64,000 nt of DNA from Flavobacterium sp. UMI-01 (GCF_019656315.1 NZ_BPLU01000009.1:1-64000); one strand, 5' to 3'; counted from the stretch's first letter, positions 1 to 10,472 are shown. Translations and numbers: made by a program. The notes: generated by a model not told the origin, from the sequence alone.

Positions 1-359
1 TTTTAATAATTCCAGATAGGATTCCACGCTAATTTGTTTTTAGCAAATATCTATATTTTTATTAAATCCTCCCCAAGTTTTGTTCCTGATCCAAAAAGAT
101 TGGATAATCTAAATAGGAAAAAATCAATTTTTCTAACTCCTTTAAATCGCGCTCTAAAAGTTTTGATTATTATATTAAAAACTCCGCTGAAACATTCGTA
201 CTTCTATTATTAAAGTAGTTTAGTATTGATTGGTAATAACAGTAGTTTTTTACATATTTTTATTTTGTATTAATTTATTATTGCTATATTTATGTAATCG
301 ATTGCATTATTTTGTTGTGTTTAGAATATTCGTTGTTTTTAATTGAATTTAATAGTAAA
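1..359. other. AT-rich leader region, no gene seen
   Basis: This stretch before the first gene holds no convincing open reading frame on either strand and no RNA gene I can recognise. It is very AT-rich. The right end presumably carries the promoter of the GH28 gene, but I see no TAnnTTTG motif with good spacing. The left end of the window cuts whatever lies upstream. Confidence 0.5.
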
Positions 360-2047
360 ATGAAAAGAAATAGAAAATACCAATTAATAATTCTTGTATT
401 TATTTTTATGAGTTGCTCAAAACTGATAGTAGATAAATCCAATATTTCATTTATTCAAAATAATAGTAATATTGAATTCAATATGCCTTTGATTAAAGAA
501 CCAAGTATTCCAAATAATGTTGTTAAAATAACTGATTTTGGTGCTAAAAATGGTGGGTTTGAGTTAAATACTAAAGCATTTGAAAACGCTATAGCTGCCC
601 TTGAAAAAAAGGTGGAGGTAAAGTTATTATCCCGCCAGGAATATGGCTTACGGGGCCTATAGTATTGAAAAGCAATATTGAATTGCATGCACAAACAGGA
701 GCTTTGATTAAATTTTCAACTGATAAATCATTATACCCCATTATTGAAACAAGTTTTGAAGGTTTGAATACTTGGAGATGTATTTCGCCAATTTATGGTA
801 AAGATTTAGAAAATGTAGCATTTACAGGCAATGGAATATGGGATGGTTCTGGTGAAGCATGGCGATTAGTAAAAAAAGAAAAATTGACAAACACGCAATG
901 GAAAAAGTTTATTGAATCTGGAGGGGTATTGAATGAAAAAAAAGATACATGGTATCCTTCTGAGCAGTATAGACAAGGTAATTTAAATGCTGATCAAAAT
1001 GTTCGTCACGATTTAAAGACTAAAGAAGAATTTGAAGCTATTCGTGATTTTCTTAGACCTGTTCTGGTAAGCATTCAAAATAGTAAACGAGTTATGTTTG
1101 ATGGGCCTGTATTTCAAAATTCGCCCGCTTGGTGTTTACATCCTTTCTTGGTTGAAGATTTAATAATTAGAAATATAACAGTTAGAAATCCGTGGTTTTC
1201 ACAAAATGGAGATGGTTTGGATGTTGAGTCTTGTAAAAATGTATTGGTCGAAAATTCAAGTTTTGATGTGGGAGACGATGCTATTTGTGTAAAATCGGGT
1301 AAAGATAAAGATGGTCGAGAACGGGGTGTTCCTGCTGAAAATATTATTATTAGGAATAATGTTGTTTATCATGGGCATGGTGGTGTAACTGTCGGTAGTG
1401 AAATGTCAGGAGGTATTAAAAATATGCATGTCTCAAATTGTACTTTTATAGGGACTGATGTTGGATTGCGTTTTAAAAGTACTCGTGGCAGGGGAGGAAT
1501 TGTTGAGAATATCTTTATTTCGGATATTTGGATGATTGATATTCCTTCACAAGCAATTTCATTTGATTTGTACTATGGAGGGAAATCAATTGCTGAGAAA
1601 CTGGCAGCAGGAGGAAACACAATTAGCACGGAGCTAGTACCTGTAAATGTTGAAACTCCTCAATTCAAAAATATCTTTTTAAAGAATATTACGATTAATG
1701 GTGCACAACAAGCTGTATTTCTACAAGGTTTACCTGAAATGAATCTTCAAAATATAAAAATGTCAAATTTGAAAGCTCGAGCCGACAAGGGATTTTCGAT
1801 TATTGATGCAGATGGTCTTGAATTAAATAATATTAATTTGGACGTTAAAAGCGCAACTGTTTTTGAAATTTATAATAGCAGGAACTTATTTTTTAAGAAT
1901 GTGTTTTTTAACTCGAACGCATCAAATGCTGTTGATATAAATGGTAAATTTTGTCAAAATATTAAATTAGGTTCTTCGGAATCATTTGATTATTTTAAGA
2001 GAACAATTATAGATAAATCCGTACCAGATGGCGCAGTGAAGCTATAA
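360..2047 (+). pseudogene. GH28 polygalacturonase-like lipoprotein, frameshifted
   Basis: A glycoside hydrolase family 28 (pectin-type polysaccharide) enzyme in two frames. The first frame runs from ATG 360 to a stop at 660-662; the second is open from before 611 to 2047. Joining them by a -1 shift at 605-611 gives about 562 residues with the family entry motif (ITDFGAKNGG, then a run of Gly and VIIPPG). The start encodes a lipoprotein signal ending FMSC, so the product should be membrane-anchored and exported. GH28 active-site motifs are intact in the second frame: NGDG (1205-1216), GDD (1271-1279), HGHGG (about 1369-1383) and RFK (about 1469-1477). Only the 7-A run breaks the gene, so it is a recent pseudogene, a sequence error, or a gene expressed by frameshifting. 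An in-frame ATG at 312 exists, but 360 starts directly at the signal peptide. Confidence 0.82.
605..611 (+). other. A AAA AAG slippery heptamer at the GH28 frame break
   Basis: In the first reading frame the codons are GAA AAA AAG GTG, so A AAA AAG sits in exactly the register of the dnaX -1 frameshift site. A one-base slip back gives GGT GGA GGT and restores the conserved GGGK-VIIPPG segment. I see no clear Shine-Dalgarno stimulator upstream and did not find a strong hairpin just downstream. The same run is also the commonest kind of homopolymer indel, which is the simpler explanation. Confidence 0.55.
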
Positions 2048-2066
2048 TTAGTATGAGATTTAAAAT

Positions 2067-2106
2067 AAAACAAGCCAATTCAAAATAAGAATTGGCTTGT
2101 TTTTTA
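2067..2106. terminator. Bidirectional terminator between GH28 gene and murF
   Basis: A 14-bp perfect stem (AAAACAAGCCAATT against AATTGGCTTGTTTT) with a 9-nt loop. It is flanked by T on the right and A on the left, so it can stop both the rightward GH28 transcript and the leftward murF transcript. Confidence 0.85.
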
Positions 2107-2120
2107 CAATATTTGTTTGG

Positions 2121-3404
2121 TTATAGTAAGGGTAAAGTTCGCTCTAATGCCATTCCTCTTGAACCTTTAATTAAAATCAAATGATTTTCTATTTGTGAAT
2201 TTTTTAAAACATTCGAAAAGTCCTCGAATGTTGCAAAAAACTTGAAATTTTCTTGTGCTTTCCTATTTTGGTAAAAGGCGTTACCAATAAAATAACAAGA
2301 GATATTTTTATCAATTAATGATGATTCAATAATATTTTTGTGTTCCTGTGAGCTTTCTTCGCCAAGTTCAAACATATCACCAAGAATCATTATTTTGTTT
2401 TTCCCTTCAAGTTGTGTAAAATTCTGAATTGCAACTAACATACTACTAGGGTTTGCATTATAAGCGTCTAAAATAATCTGATTGCTTCCTTGGTTGAGTA
2501 ATTGAGAGCGGTTGTTTTCAGGAATATAGCTTTCTAAAGCTTTTTTTATTGTAGAAGTTGGTACTTCAAAATAGTTACCTATAGTTAATGCGGCATTGAG
2601 ATTGCTGCCATTGTATAATCCAATTAAATGCGATTTAATAGTGCTACCATTAAATTGTATTTCCACAAATGGATTGGCATTGACTGATTGGATATTGATG
2701 TCGGCTAATGGATTATCTATGCCAAAAGTATAATTTCGTAAAGCTTTTGATTTTTCAAGTTGTATAGGGTCGTCTATATTGATAAAAGCGAGTCCGTCTG
2801 ATTGTTGTAAATAATCATACATTTCGCTTTTTCCCTTAATAACACCTGCTACACCTCCAAAACCTTCAAGATGTGCTTTGCCAAAATTAGTGATATATCC
2901 AAAATTTGGCGTTGCAAGATCGCACAAGAAAGCAATTTCTTTTTGATGATTGGCACCCATTTCTACAATTCCAATTTCGGTTTCAGTATTAAAACTCAAG
3001 ATTGTCAATGGAACCCCAATATGATTATTTAAATTTCCAACTGTAGCTTTGGTCTTGTATTTTTGAGCGAGGACAACTTGAATTAATTCTTTAGTTGTTG
3101 TTTTTCCGTTGCTGCCAGTTAGGGCGATAATGGGTAATTTTAAATAATTTCGATGAAATTGTGCTAATTTTTGTAATGTACTTAAGCTGTCTTTTACAAC
3201 TATTGTTCTGTTGTCAATAAAATAAGAGTCATTGTCAATAATAACATAAGAAGCGCCCTTGTCTAAAGCTTCTTTTGCAAAAGTATTAGCATCAAAACGT
3301 TCTCCTTTTATGGCGACAAATAATGAGCCTTTTTCAATTTTTCGAGTATCGATTGAAATCGTACTGCATTTTAAAAATAAACTATGAATTTCACTAATAT
3401 TCAT
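2121..3404 (-). CDS. murF: UDP-N-acetylmuramoyl-tripeptide--D-alanyl-D-alanine ligase
   Basis: MurF adds D-Ala-D-Ala to the UDP-MurNAc tripeptide in the cytoplasm, the last soluble step in building the peptidoglycan pentapeptide precursor. The 427 residues are near the usual family length. A short N-terminal uridine-binding domain precedes the ATP loop TGSNGKTTT (residues 96-104). NNHIGVPLT (about 126-134) and EMGANHQKEI (about 148-157) follow, and DAYNANPSSM lies near residue 313. The gene stands between two terminators, so it looks like a single transcription unit, with gldJ upstream in the same direction. The low number of Gly/Ala codons is ordinary for this genome. Confidence 0.95.
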   Translation of the reverse strand: MNISEIHSLFLKCSTISIDTRKIEKGSLFVAIKGERFDANTFAKEALDKGASYVIIDNDSYFIDNRTIVVKDSLSTLQKLAQFHRNYLKLPIIALTGSNGKTTTKELIQVVLAQKYKTKATVGNLNNHIGVPLTILSFNTETEIGIVEMGANHQKEIAFLCDLATPNFGYITNFGKAHLEGFGGVAGVIKGKSEMYDYLQQSDGLAFINIDDPIQLEKSKALRNYTFGIDNPLADINIQSVNANPFVEIQFNGSTIKSHLIGLYNGSNLNAALTIGNYFEVPTSTIKKALESYIPENNRSQLLNQGSNQIILDAYNANPSSMLVAIQNFTQLEGKNKIMILGDMFELGEESSQEHKNIIESSLIDKNISCYFIGNAFYQNRKAQENFKFFATFEDFSNVLKNSQIENHLILIKGSRGMALERTLPLL

Positions 3405-3430
3405 TTTAAACAGATTTTAAAAGATAAAAG

Positions 3431-3454
3431 AAAAGCCCTAATCAAAGGGCTTTT
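3431..3454 (-). terminator. gldJ terminator
   Basis: An 8-bp stem AAAAGCCC/GGGCTTTT with an 8-nt loop, directly after the gldJ stop and followed on the minus strand by a T-rich tail. It separates gldJ from murF. Confidence 0.75.
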
Positions 3455-3477
3455 TAGTATAAGAGAATTATTTGTAA

Positions 3478-5142
3478 TTAATTTCTAGCTGATTTCCTTT
3501 TTTCAGACTTAGGTCCTACTTTAGACATAGCGCATCTAAATCCGATGTAATCTGTGGCCATATCTTGAGGGAAATACCTTCTTTGAGCAGGATCTAACCA
3601 GTATGCTCTATCTCTCCAAGATCCACCTTTGTAAACTCTAACATCATCATTGATTAAGGTAGTTCGTTTACTTGATTTATCATACTTTCTTACCATTCTT
3701 CCAAGACTATCAGTTGTGACATTGTGTTTAGGAGAATTGTACATGTTTTTTTCGTCTTTTTTATCTGTGTTTGCTTCTGATGAGCCAAAATTATAATAGA
3801 TAGATGATTGTTTGTCTCCATCTCTATAATTGATGTTGTTGCTCTTGTCAAAATTTTGTCTTAGATACGTTTCTTGTTCATCAACTGGCACTTGTACGAT
3901 TTGACCTGGAAAATTTCTTGATATAATTTTTCCATTACTCAAGGTGTCATATTTAATATTGTCAGTAGTAACAATGTCAATTTTTCCATCTTTACCAATT
4001 TTGTTTTTGGTGTACATGTTACCTCTGAAATAATTAAAATCATTGGCTTCGTTGTCAATAATTGGTCTATAGACGTCGGCTACCCATTCGGCTACATTAC
4101 CTGCCATATCGTACAAGCCAAAATCATTTGCAGGATATTTTTTTACTTCATTAGTAATGTCAGCACCATCATCAGACCAACCTGCGATTCCGCCATAATC
4201 TCCGTTACCTTGTTTAAAGTTTGCTAATTGATCTCCTTTTGTTTGTCTTTTTCCAGAACGGGTATAACTTCCCGACCAAGGATATTTTTTTTGTCCTTTG
4301 TAGATGTTGTATTCTCTTTGGCCTACATCTGCGGCTGCTGCATATTCCCACTCAGCTTCAGTCGGTAAACGGTATTCAGGGAGTACAATGCCCGAGGTAC
4401 GTTGTGCATATACATTTTTTTGCTCGGTTCCTTTAGTTTGTCTTCCTTGAGGTCTTTTAAGTACGATTGCTTCGTTTTTACCTCCATAAGCTGATGTTGG
4501 ACTGTTGATATAGGTTTCTGTATCAAAAATACTTTCCGCATCTACTTCATCAGTTTTGGCATTCTTTTTAAGATAGCCATTTTTTTCTAAGATAGCTTCG
4601 TTTACACGATTCGTTCTCCATTTGCTAAACTCAACTGCTTGAATCCAATTTACCCCTACGACAGGATAATTAGCATAAGCAGGGTGTCTTAAGTAGTTGT
4701 TAGTCATGGTTTCATTATAGCCTAATCTATTTCTCCATACCAAAGTATCAGGAGATGCTCCAGCATAAATATATTTGTATTTTTCTTCAGTAGGAGGAAA
4801 AACTTTTTTCATCCAATCTAAATACTCAAGATACATAAAGTTAGTTACTTCCGTTTCGTCCATATAAAAGGATTGCACGTGTTGTTGAGTAGGGGTGTTG
4901 TTCCAATCATGCATAACATCATCTTGAACTTTACCCATTGTAAAAGTTCCTCCTTCAACAAAGACCAATCCTGGTCCTGCCGTTTGCACTTTATTACTAG
5001 CGACTTTTTTACCACTTACATCCCAGCCAGTAGCTCTTGAAGCACTACTTGAGCTTGATTTTTTACTACAACTAGAAAAACTTACAATTGCAATCGTCAT
5101 CGACAACATAAATTGCAATATTGTATTTTTATTTACTTTCAT
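3478..5142 (-). CDS. gldJ: Gliding motility lipoprotein GldJ
   Basis: GldJ is a cell-envelope lipoprotein required for gliding in Flavobacterium johnsoniae and for stable assembly of the motility and type IX secretion machinery. The 554 residues begin with a signal peptide ending SFSSC, giving lipidated Cys25, followed by a Ser/Lys-rich linker. A formylglycine-generating-enzyme-like (sulfatase-modifying factor) fold starts at GLVFVEGGTFTMG (about 55-67) and runs to the C-terminal YIGFRCA. YRLPTEAEWEYAA and DMAGNVAEWV are typical FGE-fold motifs. The role is taken to be structural, as for GldK-type proteins. It is divergent from porU-porV, the arrangement I recall for other flavobacteria. Confidence 0.93.
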   Translation of the reverse strand: MKVNKNTILQFMLSMTIAIVSFSSCSKKSSSSSASRATGWDVSGKKVASNKVQTAGPGLVFVEGGTFTMGKVQDDVMHDWNNTPTQQHVQSFYMDETEVTNFMYLEYLDWMKKVFPPTEEKYKYIYAGASPDTLVWRNRLGYNETMTNNYLRHPAYANYPVVGVNWIQAVEFSKWRTNRVNEAILEKNGYLKKNAKTDEVDAESIFDTETYINSPTSAYGGKNEAIVLKRPQGRQTKGTEQKNVYAQRTSGIVLPEYRLPTEAEWEYAAAADVGQREYNIYKGQKKYPWSGSYTRSGKRQTKGDQLANFKQGNGDYGGIAGWSDDGADITNEVKKYPANDFGLYDMAGNVAEWVADVYRPIIDNEANDFNYFRGNMYTKNKIGKDGKIDIVTTDNIKYDTLSNGKIISRNFPGQIVQVPVDEQETYLRQNFDKSNNINYRDGDKQSSIYYNFGSSEANTDKKDEKNMYNSPKHNVTTDSLGRMVRKYDKSSKRTTLINDDVRVYKGGSWRDRAYWLDPAQRRYFPQDMATDYIGFRCAMSKVGPKSEKRKSARN

Positions 5143-5352
5143 ACTCTTTTAAAGGTAATAATTTAAAGTGATGCAATATAATAATTAACGCTTAACCTAC
5201 AACATCCTTAAAAAAAATAATTGCGGGACATAATCCACAAGGAACCATGCTTTTCAAACGCAAAAATATACTATTTATTATTTATTTTCATATTAAATGA
5301 TTTATTTTTACCCATTATTATTGCTTTATAATTAATCTCAATTTAGTGAAAT

Positions 5353-8300
5353 ATGAGAAAATTGCTTTTTTTTAGTATCGTTTTAATTTCTTTTTTGACA
5401 AGTGCACAAACAAAAGGCGATGTGATTGTGAATTGGCTTGATAAAACGGAAATGAATTATGGACAATCTAAAGTGAATATTCCTCAATTTACGGGTGCGA
5501 TTTTTCAGTTTGATAATGTAAATAGAACGATTCAATTGAGTGTTAAGCTTCCTGAGAACAGTGCATTTGATGAAAATGATTTTCAAATTTCAAATATTAG
5601 GTACGAAAGCCTTAGTTTGGCACAACTTGGTGATTTAGATTCAAATAAAATTCCAAATAGTATCGTACAAACCATAACAACTACAATAGCTAGAGATATT
5701 CCTCAATCTTTCTTGACGTTATCTCCTATAATAAAAGATGATTTTGGATTCAAAAAAATCATTTCATTTACCTATTCGGTGAAAGTGAAAAATAATTATT
5801 CTCGGGTTAATAATTTAACTAACAAAAGTTTGAATGTTAAAGGAATAACTAATTCTGTTTTAGCAACGGGAGATTGGTATCGCTTTTATATTGAAAAATC
5901 AGGTGTTTATAAGATAACTAAAAATTTTTTGGAGCAACTGGGAGTTAATGTGAACAATCTTGATCCTAGGAAAATTAAAATTTACGGAAACGGAGGTAGA
6001 ATGCTTCCGCTGTCAAATGCTGCGTTTTATCCTAATGATTTGGCTGAAAATGCCATTCAAGTTATAGGGGAAAATGATGGTAAATTTGACAGCAATGATT
6101 ATATCTTGTTTTATGGAGAAGGAACTGATATTTGGAATAATGAAAGCCAAACGTCTGTTAATATTTTTGAGAATAAATCCTATTATTATCTAAATGTTCA
6201 AAATGAAGATGGTAAAAGAATTCCTGAGCAAGTGCAACCTACAGGTTCAAGTACTATAACGTTCACTGATTTTGATGATGTTCAATTTCATGAGTTGGAT
6301 TTGTTTAATATAGCTAATCTGGGGAGGCAATGGTTTGGGGAGTCATTTGAAATCAAAAACACACAAGAATTTGGTTTTTCAATTCCTAATATTGATAGTT
6401 CCAAGCCAGTGGGTATTAAAATTATAGCAGCAGCGGTGGCATTTACTAATACCTCATTTAAAATAGCCGCTAATGATGTTGAAATAGGAACGTTGAATTT
6501 ATCACCATTATCAGCCAGCAATACTAGTGTTAAGTACACTTATAATACATTTGTTTCTTCTTTTACGGGAAGTGAGAACACAAAAATAAAACTTACATAT
6601 AATAATAATGCAGTTGCGGGTTCAAAAGGGTATTTGGATTATATCCAACTTAGTTCTAAAAGATTTTTGAAAGGATACGGAAAGCAATTTCATTTTCAAT
6701 CAAATGCTGCCGCTTCTAGTGTTGGTGTAGCAACCTATTCCATTTCCAATGCGAAGTCAATTGCTGAAGTATGGGATGTTACTACTATTTATGATGTAAC
6801 AAAATATACTAATCCTAATCAGGATGCTTTTACTTTTAAAGCAAATTTAGGGGAGTTACGTAAATATATTGCGCTGGATGCGTCGGACTATCTAACACCA
6901 TTAAAAGAGAGTAATTCAAAAGTTGTAAATCAAAACATTAAAGGAACAATTTTTAATAACAATCAAGGTCAATTTCAAGATATTGATTATGTTATTATTA
7001 CGCCAAAATTTTTAGTTAGTCAGGCTGAACGATTGGCTAATTTTCATCGGTCCAATTCGAATTTAAATACCAAGGTAATACCATTAGAGTCTATCTATCA
7101 AGAGTTTTCTTCAGGAAAACAAGATATTGCAGCCATAAGAAACTGTATAAAATATATTTATAAAAATGGTTCGTCTCCTGCTAAAAGAATAAAATACATT
7201 AACCTCTTTGGGACTGCTTCTTTTGATTACAAAAATAGAATTCCTAATAATACTAATATTGTCCCTATTTATCATGCTTTAATAGGCAATACAAATGGGG
7301 AATCTTCATTTGCCTCAGATGACTTTTATGGTTATATGGATGATAATGAAGGGAATGTTGTCAATTCATTTGGTGGGATTGATATTGCAGTAGGGCGAAT
7401 GATTTTATCGGATATTAAAACAGCTGATGAAATGGTTTCAAAGGTTCTTGAGTACCATGATGAAAAATCATTTGGTAATTGGAGAAATAATTATGTCTTG
7501 ATAAGTGATGATTCTGATAAAGTGTCAGATATTAGTTTGCAATCTCGACAAAATAAATTAGCCGATGAAATTTCTACTAAGAAGCCGTTTATAAATGTCG
7601 AAAAAATATTTTTAGATGCCTATCAACAGGAAACATCGGCTGGAGGATTCAGGTATCCCAAAGCAAGAGCAGATATTTTTAATGCTTTTGAGAAAGGTGC
7701 TCTTGTCTTTAATTACTTAGGGCATGGGGGAGAAGACGGTCTTTCTGGAGAAAGAATATGGGAGAGGTCAGATGGTGAAAACTTAGGGAATCAGTTTAAA
7801 TATTCGTTGTTTATTACCATAACATGTGATTTTTCTAGATTTGATAATCCGTACAAACAAACAGCAGGGATGTTGACTTTTATGAATGCTAAAGGGGGGG
7901 CTATTTCTATGCTTACCACCATTAGGTCAATCTCGCAAACAGCTGCTGAAAACTTTAATGATACTCTTACCAAATATCTTTTGAGTTATGATTCAAATGA
8001 ATATACAACCATTGCTGAAGCCTTACGATTGGCTAAAAATAGTACGCCGAGTTCTTCTTCAAATGTTATTTTTTATTTAGGTGACCCAGCATTAATGTTG
8101 GCGATTCCAAAACCTAAAATTAAGCTAACTAAAGTTAACGATATTCCAGTTAGTCAATCCATAGATGATTTTAAGTCATTGGCAAAAATAAAACTGTCAG
8201 GTGAAATTACTGACGAAAATGATGTTCTTTTAACAAACTATAATGGAGAGGTTTTTACACGTATTTTTGATAAGACGGTTGTTAAAAAAACATTGAACAA

Positions 8301-9195
8301 TGATGGCTACAGCCCTTCGATTGATTTTAATACTTTAGGGGAGACTATTTTTAGAGGGAATGCAACGGTGGTCAATGGGCAATTTGAATTTAGTTTTGTG
8401 GTGCCAAGAGACATTCGAATTCCTATTGGGAATGGTAAAATAAGTTTTTATGCTAAAAAAAATCAAGCTTTTGAAGATCAGTCAGGACTTGATGCTACTA
8501 TAAAAATTGGTGGGGTAAATGAAAATGCTCCTGAGGACAATATAAATCCCGTTGTTAAGTTATATATGAATGATGAGACATTTGTGTCAGGGGGGATTAC
8601 GAATGCGTCACCATTTATTTTGGCTTTATTAGAAGATGAAAATGGTATCAATACTGCAGGCGGAATCGGGCATGATATCACAGCAGTATTGGATGGGGAT
8701 GTGAGCAATCCGTTTGTATTGAACGATTATTATCAGACCAATTTAGATGATTATACCAAAGGAACTGTACGTTTTCCATTGCGAAATATTGCGCCTGGAT
8801 TGCATACCATTACCTTTAAAGCTTGGGATGTATATAATAATCCAACGACAACTGAAATACAGTTTCTTGTGGTGGGTGATGAGTCAATAACATTGACTAA
8901 TGTGTTGAATTATCCGAATCCATTTGTGAATTATACTGAATTTTGGTTTACTCATAACAGGCCATTTGAACCCTTACAAGTGCAAGTGCAGGTATTTACT
9001 GTAACCGGAAAAGTAGTTTGGACAAAAAATCAAATTATTACTACTGATGGTTTTTTATCCAAAGAAATAACTTGGGATGGTAAAGATGATTTTGGAAATA
9101 AAATTGGAAAAGGTGTTTATGTGTATAAACTAACAGTGAAGTCGAGTTTGACGAATAAAAAAGCCGAAAAAATAGAAAAACTTGTGATACTTTAA
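5353..9195 (+). CDS. porU: Type IX secretion signal peptidase/sortase PorU
   Basis: PorU is the C25 (gingipain-like) cysteine peptidase that removes the C-terminal signal of type IX cargo at the cell surface and joins the cargo to its anchor. The 1280-residue product starts with a Sec signal peptide ending TSAQ. The peptidase domain occupies about residues 550-925, with the likely catalytic pair His791 in NYLGHGGEDG and Cys825 in FITITCDFSRF. Immunoglobulin-like and FlgD-like segments follow. The end (LNYPNPF..., then GVYVYKLTV near 1255) looks like a type IX C-terminal domain, as in known PorU proteins, where it is not cleaved. porV follows after 40 bp, so the two are probably co-transcribed. 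GldJ is read divergently. Confidence 0.94.
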   Translation: MRKLLFFSIVLISFLTSAQTKGDVIVNWLDKTEMNYGQSKVNIPQFTGAIFQFDNVNRTIQLSVKLPENSAFDENDFQISNIRYESLSLAQLGDLDSNKIPNSIVQTITTTIARDIPQSFLTLSPIIKDDFGFKKIISFTYSVKVKNNYSRVNNLTNKSLNVKGITNSVLATGDWYRFYIEKSGVYKITKNFLEQLGVNVNNLDPRKIKIYGNGGRMLPLSNAAFYPNDLAENAIQVIGENDGKFDSNDYILFYGEGTDIWNNESQTSVNIFENKSYYYLNVQNEDGKRIPEQVQPTGSSTITFTDFDDVQFHELDLFNIANLGRQWFGESFEIKNTQEFGFSIPNIDSSKPVGIKIIAAAVAFTNTSFKIAANDVEIGTLNLSPLSASNTSVKYTYNTFVSSFTGSENTKIKLTYNNNAVAGSKGYLDYIQLSSKRFLKGYGKQFHFQSNAAASSVGVATYSISNAKSIAEVWDVTTIYDVTKYTNPNQDAFTFKANLGELRKYIALDASDYLTPLKESNSKVVNQNIKGTIFNNNQGQFQDIDYVIITPKFLVSQAERLANFHRSNSNLNTKVIPLESIYQEFSSGKQDIAAIRNCIKYIYKNGSSPAKRIKYINLFGTASFDYKNRIPNNTNIVPIYHALIGNTNGESSFASDDFYGYMDDNEGNVVNSFGGIDIAVGRMILSDIKTADEMVSKVLEYHDEKSFGNWRNNYVLISDDSDKVSDISLQSRQNKLADEISTKKPFINVEKIFLDAYQQETSAGGFRYPKARADIFNAFEKGALVFNYLGHGGEDGLSGERIWERSDGENLGNQFKYSLFITITCDFSRFDNPYKQTAGMLTFMNAKGGAISMLTTIRSISQTAAENFNDTLTKYLLSYDSNEYTTIAEALRLAKNSTPSSSSNVIFYLGDPALMLAIPKPKIKLTKVNDIPVSQSIDDFKSLAKIKLSGEITDENDVLLTNYNGEVFTRIFDKTVVKKTLNNDGYSPSIDFNTLGETIFRGNATVVNGQFEFSFVVPRDIRIPIGNGKISFYAKKNQAFEDQSGLDATIKIGGVNENAPEDNINPVVKLYMNDETFVSGGITNASPFILALLEDENGINTAGGIGHDITAVLDGDVSNPFVLNDYYQTNLDDYTKGTVRFPLRNIAPGLHTITFKAWDVYNNPTTTEIQFLVVGDESITLTNVLNYPNPFVNYTEFWFTHNRPFEPLQVQVQVFTVTGKVVWTKNQIITTDGFLSKEITWDGKDDFGNKIGKGVYVYKLTVKSSLTNKKAEKIEKLVIL

Positions 9196-9235
9196 TAAAA
9201 TATTATATTTGTCAAATAAATTTTTAATTTCAAAA

Positions 9236-10411
9236 ATGAAAAAATTAATTCTTCTAACTACCTGCTTACTTGCTATTTCGGTGACATATGCTCAGGGTGA
9301 CAGGGTGATTACTACAGGTGTTCCTTTTTTAATGGTGTCGGCTGATGCAAGAGCAGCGGGTATGGCAGATATTGGTGTGGCGACTTCTACAGATGCTTTT
9401 TCACAACAATGGAATCCTGCTAAATATGCCTTTGCAGTTGATAAACAAGGAGTGTCATTGAGCTACACACCTTATTTGACAGATTTAGCAAATGATATTG
9501 CTTTAGGTCAACTAACGTATTATAATAGAATCAATGAACGTTCAGCTTTTGCAACAAGTCTTCGTTATTTTAGTTTTGGAGAAATTCAATTGCGTCAGAC
9601 AGGAGAGCCAAATGAAGATTTTCGTACGGTATCGCCTAACGAACTTGCTTTTGATGGTTCTTATTCTTTGAAGTTAAGTGAAACCTTCTCTATGGCTGTA
9701 GCAGGAAGGTATATTCGTTCCAATCTTAAAGTAGCAGATAGTAATAATGATGCTTCAGCTGCAAATTCGTTTGCTATTGATGTGGCGGGATTTTATGAGT
9801 CAGACGAAGTAGCTTATGCTGATTTTAACGGACGTTGGAGAGCTGGATTTAATTTTCAAAATTTAGGTCCAAAAATTAGTTATGATAATGACGAAATAAG
9901 TTCAAATTTTTTACCAGCCAATTTAAAATTAGGTGCTGGTTTTGATTTTATTTTAGACGATTACAATAAGATTGCTGTAAATGCGGAGATCAATAAATTA
10001 TTAGTGCCAACACCGCAATATAATATTGATTTAAATGGGGATGGTATTGTTGATAGCGATGATACGGCAATTGCAAAAGAAGATTACCGTTCTATTGGAT
10101 GGGCTTCGGGTATTTTTAAATCGTTTGGCGATGCACCTGATGGTTTTAGTGAGGAATTAAAAGAAGTTACTTACGCACTTGGTGCCGAATATGAGTATCA
10201 AGATTCATTTGCTATGCGATTAGGATATTTTAATGAAAGTGCAATGAAAGGGGCTCGAAAATATTTTTCATTGGGAGCTGGTTTTAAATATACTGCTGTA
10301 AAAATTGATGTTTCTTATTTGTTCTCAGCTTCAAAAGTAAGGAATCCACTAGAAAATACGTTGCGTTTTTCTCTAACACTAAATTTTGGCGATAAGTACG
10401 AACGTTACTAA
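9236..10411 (+). CDS. porV: Type IX secretion outer membrane protein PorV (LptO)
   Basis: PorV is an outer membrane beta-barrel of the FadL-like family. It shuttles type IX cargo from the translocon to PorU for cleavage and attachment. I chose ATG 9236, which gives a signal peptide (MKKLILLTTCLLAISVTYAQ); the TTG 27 bases upstream would only add residues before it. The mature start GDRVITTGVPFLMVSADARAAGMADIGVATSTDAFSQQWNPAKYAF matches the PorV family. The end alternates aromatic and polar residues and finishes SLTLNFGDKYERY, a beta-strand terminus. A DLNGDGIVDSDD segment near residue 272 looks like a calcium-binding loop. It lies 40 bp after porU. Confidence 0.93.
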   Translation: MKKLILLTTCLLAISVTYAQGDRVITTGVPFLMVSADARAAGMADIGVATSTDAFSQQWNPAKYAFAVDKQGVSLSYTPYLTDLANDIALGQLTYYNRINERSAFATSLRYFSFGEIQLRQTGEPNEDFRTVSPNELAFDGSYSLKLSETFSMAVAGRYIRSNLKVADSNNDASAANSFAIDVAGFYESDEVAYADFNGRWRAGFNFQNLGPKISYDNDEISSNFLPANLKLGAGFDFILDDYNKIAVNAEINKLLVPTPQYNIDLNGDGIVDSDDTAIAKEDYRSIGWASGIFKSFGDAPDGFSEELKEVTYALGAEYEYQDSFAMRLGYFNESAMKGARKYFSLGAGFKYTAVKIDVSYLFSASKVRNPLENTLRFSLTLNFGDKYERY

Positions 10412-10432
10412 GTAAAGTAAATAACAATAGTT

Positions 10433-10472
10433 AAAATCCAAATTTCAACTCGTTGAAATTTGGATTTTTTTT
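10433..10472 (+). terminator. porV terminator
   Basis: A long near-perfect stem built on AAAATCCAAATTTCAAC and its complement with a very short loop, followed by a run of T. It ends the porU-porV unit. It also covers the TTG at 10453, which argues against an upstream start for the next gene. Confidence 0.85.
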
